Shown: positions 62,891 to 64,000 of the stretch, in pieces
Layout of the letters: every line of letters begins with the position of its first letter
Numbering within the stretch: position 1 is the stretch's first letter
Origin: Streptomyces sp. NBC_00154
Lineage (GTDB): Bacteria; Actinomycetota; Actinomycetes; Streptomycetales; Streptomycetaceae
Assembly: GCF_026342835.1 (NCBI RefSeq)
Contig: NZ_JAPEMI010000001.1
Span: forward strand, 5,834,501-5,898,500
Direction: 5' to 3'
Length of the DNA stretch: 64,000 bases
Notes under the pieces: model-generated
Told to the model about the DNA's origin: nothing
Databases searched by the model: none
Seen by the model: the letters and a program-made list of their open reading frames with translations, nothing else
Made by a program: the position numbers and the translations under genes

Positions 62891-64000
62891 ATGTCCGACC
62901 GTGCCCCGCAGTTGGTGGAGCGTCGTCTGCCCACCGAGGAGTCCAGGCAGCTCGTCGCGCTGGTCCGCGACATCGTCCAGCGGGAGATCGCGCCACGGGC
63001 GGCGGAGGAGGAGGACGCCGGCCGGTTCCCGCGCGAAGTCTTCACCCTGCTCTCCGAGTCCGGACTCCTCGGTCTGCCGTACGACTCCGCCTACGGCGGC
63101 GGAGACCAGCCGTACGAGGTCTACCTCCAGGTCCTCGAAGAACTCGCGGCCGCCCGGCTCACCGTCGGTCTCGGCGTCAGTGTCCACTCGCTCGCCTGTC
63201 ACGCCCTCGCCGGATACGGCACCAAGGAGCAGCAGGCGGAACATCTGCCGGCGATGCTGGGAGGCGGCCTGCTGGGCGCCTACTGCCTCTCGGAGCCCGC
63301 CTCGGGCTCCGATGCCGCCTCACTCCGTACGAAGGCCGTACGGGACGGCGACGACTGGGTCATCACCGGTACCAAGGCGTGGATCACCCATGGCGGGATC
63401 GCCGACTTCTACACGGTCCTGGCGCGTAGCGGCGTCGAGGGTGCCCGCGGCATCACCGCCTTCCTGGTCCCCGGCGACGCCGAGGGGCTGAACGCGGCCC
63501 TCCCCGAGAAGAAGATGGGCATGAAGGGCTCGCCCACCGCCCAACTGCATTTCGACGGCGTACGGGTGTCCGACGCGCGCCGGATCGGTGAGGAGGGGCA
63601 GGGTTTCGCCATCGCCCTGTCGGCGCTCGACTCCGGGCGCCTCGGTATCGCCGCCTGCGCCATCGGTGTTGCGCAGGCGGCCCTGAACGAGGCCGTCGGA
63701 TACGCCACCGGGCGGCAGCAGTTCGGCCGTCCCATCGCGGACTTCCAGGGACTGCGGTTCATGCTCGCCGACATGGCCACCCAGATCGAGGCGGGCCGTG
63801 CGCTCTACCTGGAGGCGGCCAGGCTGCGTGACGCAGGCAGGCCGTTCTCCCGTCAGGCCGCCATGGCCAAGCTGTTCTGCACCGACGCGGCCATGCGGGT
63901 CACCGTCGACGCCGTCCAGGTCCTCGGCGGCTACGGCTACACCCTCGACTTCCCCGTCGAGCGGCTGATGCGCGAGGCGAAGGTGCTGCAGATCGTCGAG
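62891..64000 (+). CDS. acyl-CoA dehydrogenase (cut by the window end)
   Basis: FAD enzyme of the acyl-CoA dehydrogenase family, introducing an alpha-beta double bond in an acyl-CoA. The visible 370 residues contain the helical N-domain, AYCLSEPASGSDAASLRT (FAD/substrate signature 1), WVITGTKAWITHGGIADFYTV, and ATGRQQFGRPIADFQGLRF. The last visible segment, VLGGYGYTLDFPVERLMREAKVLQIVE, is signature 2. The final codon is the glutamate that serves as catalytic base in medium-chain-type enzymes. GGAGGAG is about ten bases before the ATG. Chain-length specificity is not readable. Confidence 0.92.
   Translation, partial: MSDRAPQLVERRLPTEESRQLVALVRDIVQREIAPRAAEEEDAGRFPREVFTLLSESGLLGLPYDSAYGGGDQPYEVYLQVLEELAAARLTVGLGVSVHSLACHALAGYGTKEQQAEHLPAMLGGGLLGAYCLSEPASGSDAASLRTKAVRDGDDWVITGTKAWITHGGIADFYTVLARSGVEGARGITAFLVPGDAEGLNAALPEKKMGMKGSPTAQLHFDGVRVSDARRIGEEGQGFAIALSALDSGRLGIAACAIGVAQAALNEAVGYATGRQQFGRPIADFQGLRFMLADMATQIEAGRALYLEAARLRDAGRPFSRQAAMAKLFCTDAAMRVTVDAVQVLGGYGYTLDFPVERLMREAKVLQIVE

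Overview
The window is about 72% G+C with strong third-position G/C bias, many GTG starts and ATGA/GTGA stop-start overlaps. It carries the developmental regulator BldD, the actinobacterial nucleoid protein mIHF and an actinobacterial-type PriA. From memory, the gene order matches the Streptomyces coelicolor chromosome around SCO1498 down to SCO1428. It reads as an ordinary core-arm stretch of a Streptomyces chromosome: there is no prophage, insertion sequence, CRISPR array, rRNA or tRNA.

Region 1 (1-6.1 kb): mltG followed by the shikimate genes aroE, aroC, aroK, aroB and aroQ. aroK and aroB share one open frame with no stop between them. Region 2 (6.1-10.2 kb): a P-loop kinase, an M24 peptidase homologue with altered metal ligands, efp, nusB, and bldD on the minus strand. 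A perfect BldD box lies inside the bldD promoter. Region 3 (10.3-20.5 kb): the pyrimidine operon pyrR-pyrB-pyrC-PH protein-carA-carB-pyrD-pyrF, headed by a PyrR-binding RNA loop that overlaps the pyrR ribosome binding site and closed by a terminator. Region 4 (20.5-27 kb): mihF, gmk, rpoZ, coaBC, metK and a helicase-dead priA.

Region 5 (27-32.6 kb): a small HTH protein, fmt, rsmB, rpe and a SorC-type sugar-binding regulator. Region 6 (32.7-47.5 kb) is the accessory part. It holds an orphan class I terpene cyclase, a GuaB1-type GMP reductase, an SGNH hydrolase, an Lrp regulator beside a davA-davB lysine 2-monooxygenase/aminovaleramidase pair, a DUF5995 protein, a uracil permease, a secreted alginate-lyase-like protein, an MFS transporter divergent from a ROK regulator, and an SDR-like gene with an eroded N-terminus.

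Region 7 (47.5-53.7 kb): an FMN riboswitch followed by ribD, ribE, ribM, ribBA and ribH, then hisE, hisG and a PH-domain membrane protein. Region 8 (53.7-64 kb): two overlapping CNNM/CBS proteins behind a structured leader, an EccA-like AAA+ ATPase, a uridine-kinase-like protein, a Tat-exported C39-like peptidase, a 49-residue SCO1431-family membrane protein, a secreted GH18 chitinase whose promoter contains a DasR-type site, and an acyl-CoA dehydrogenase running off the end.

No wholly new system is evident. The most interesting items are the AroK-AroB fusion, the non-canonical M24 protein beside efp, the davAB-Lrp lysine module, the orphan terpene cyclase, the structured leader before the CNNM pair, and several cis-regulatory sites readable at base level (PyrR loop, BldD box, DasR sites, ROK-type operator). 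Nothing was searched against a database; homology statements rest on motif reading and recall.
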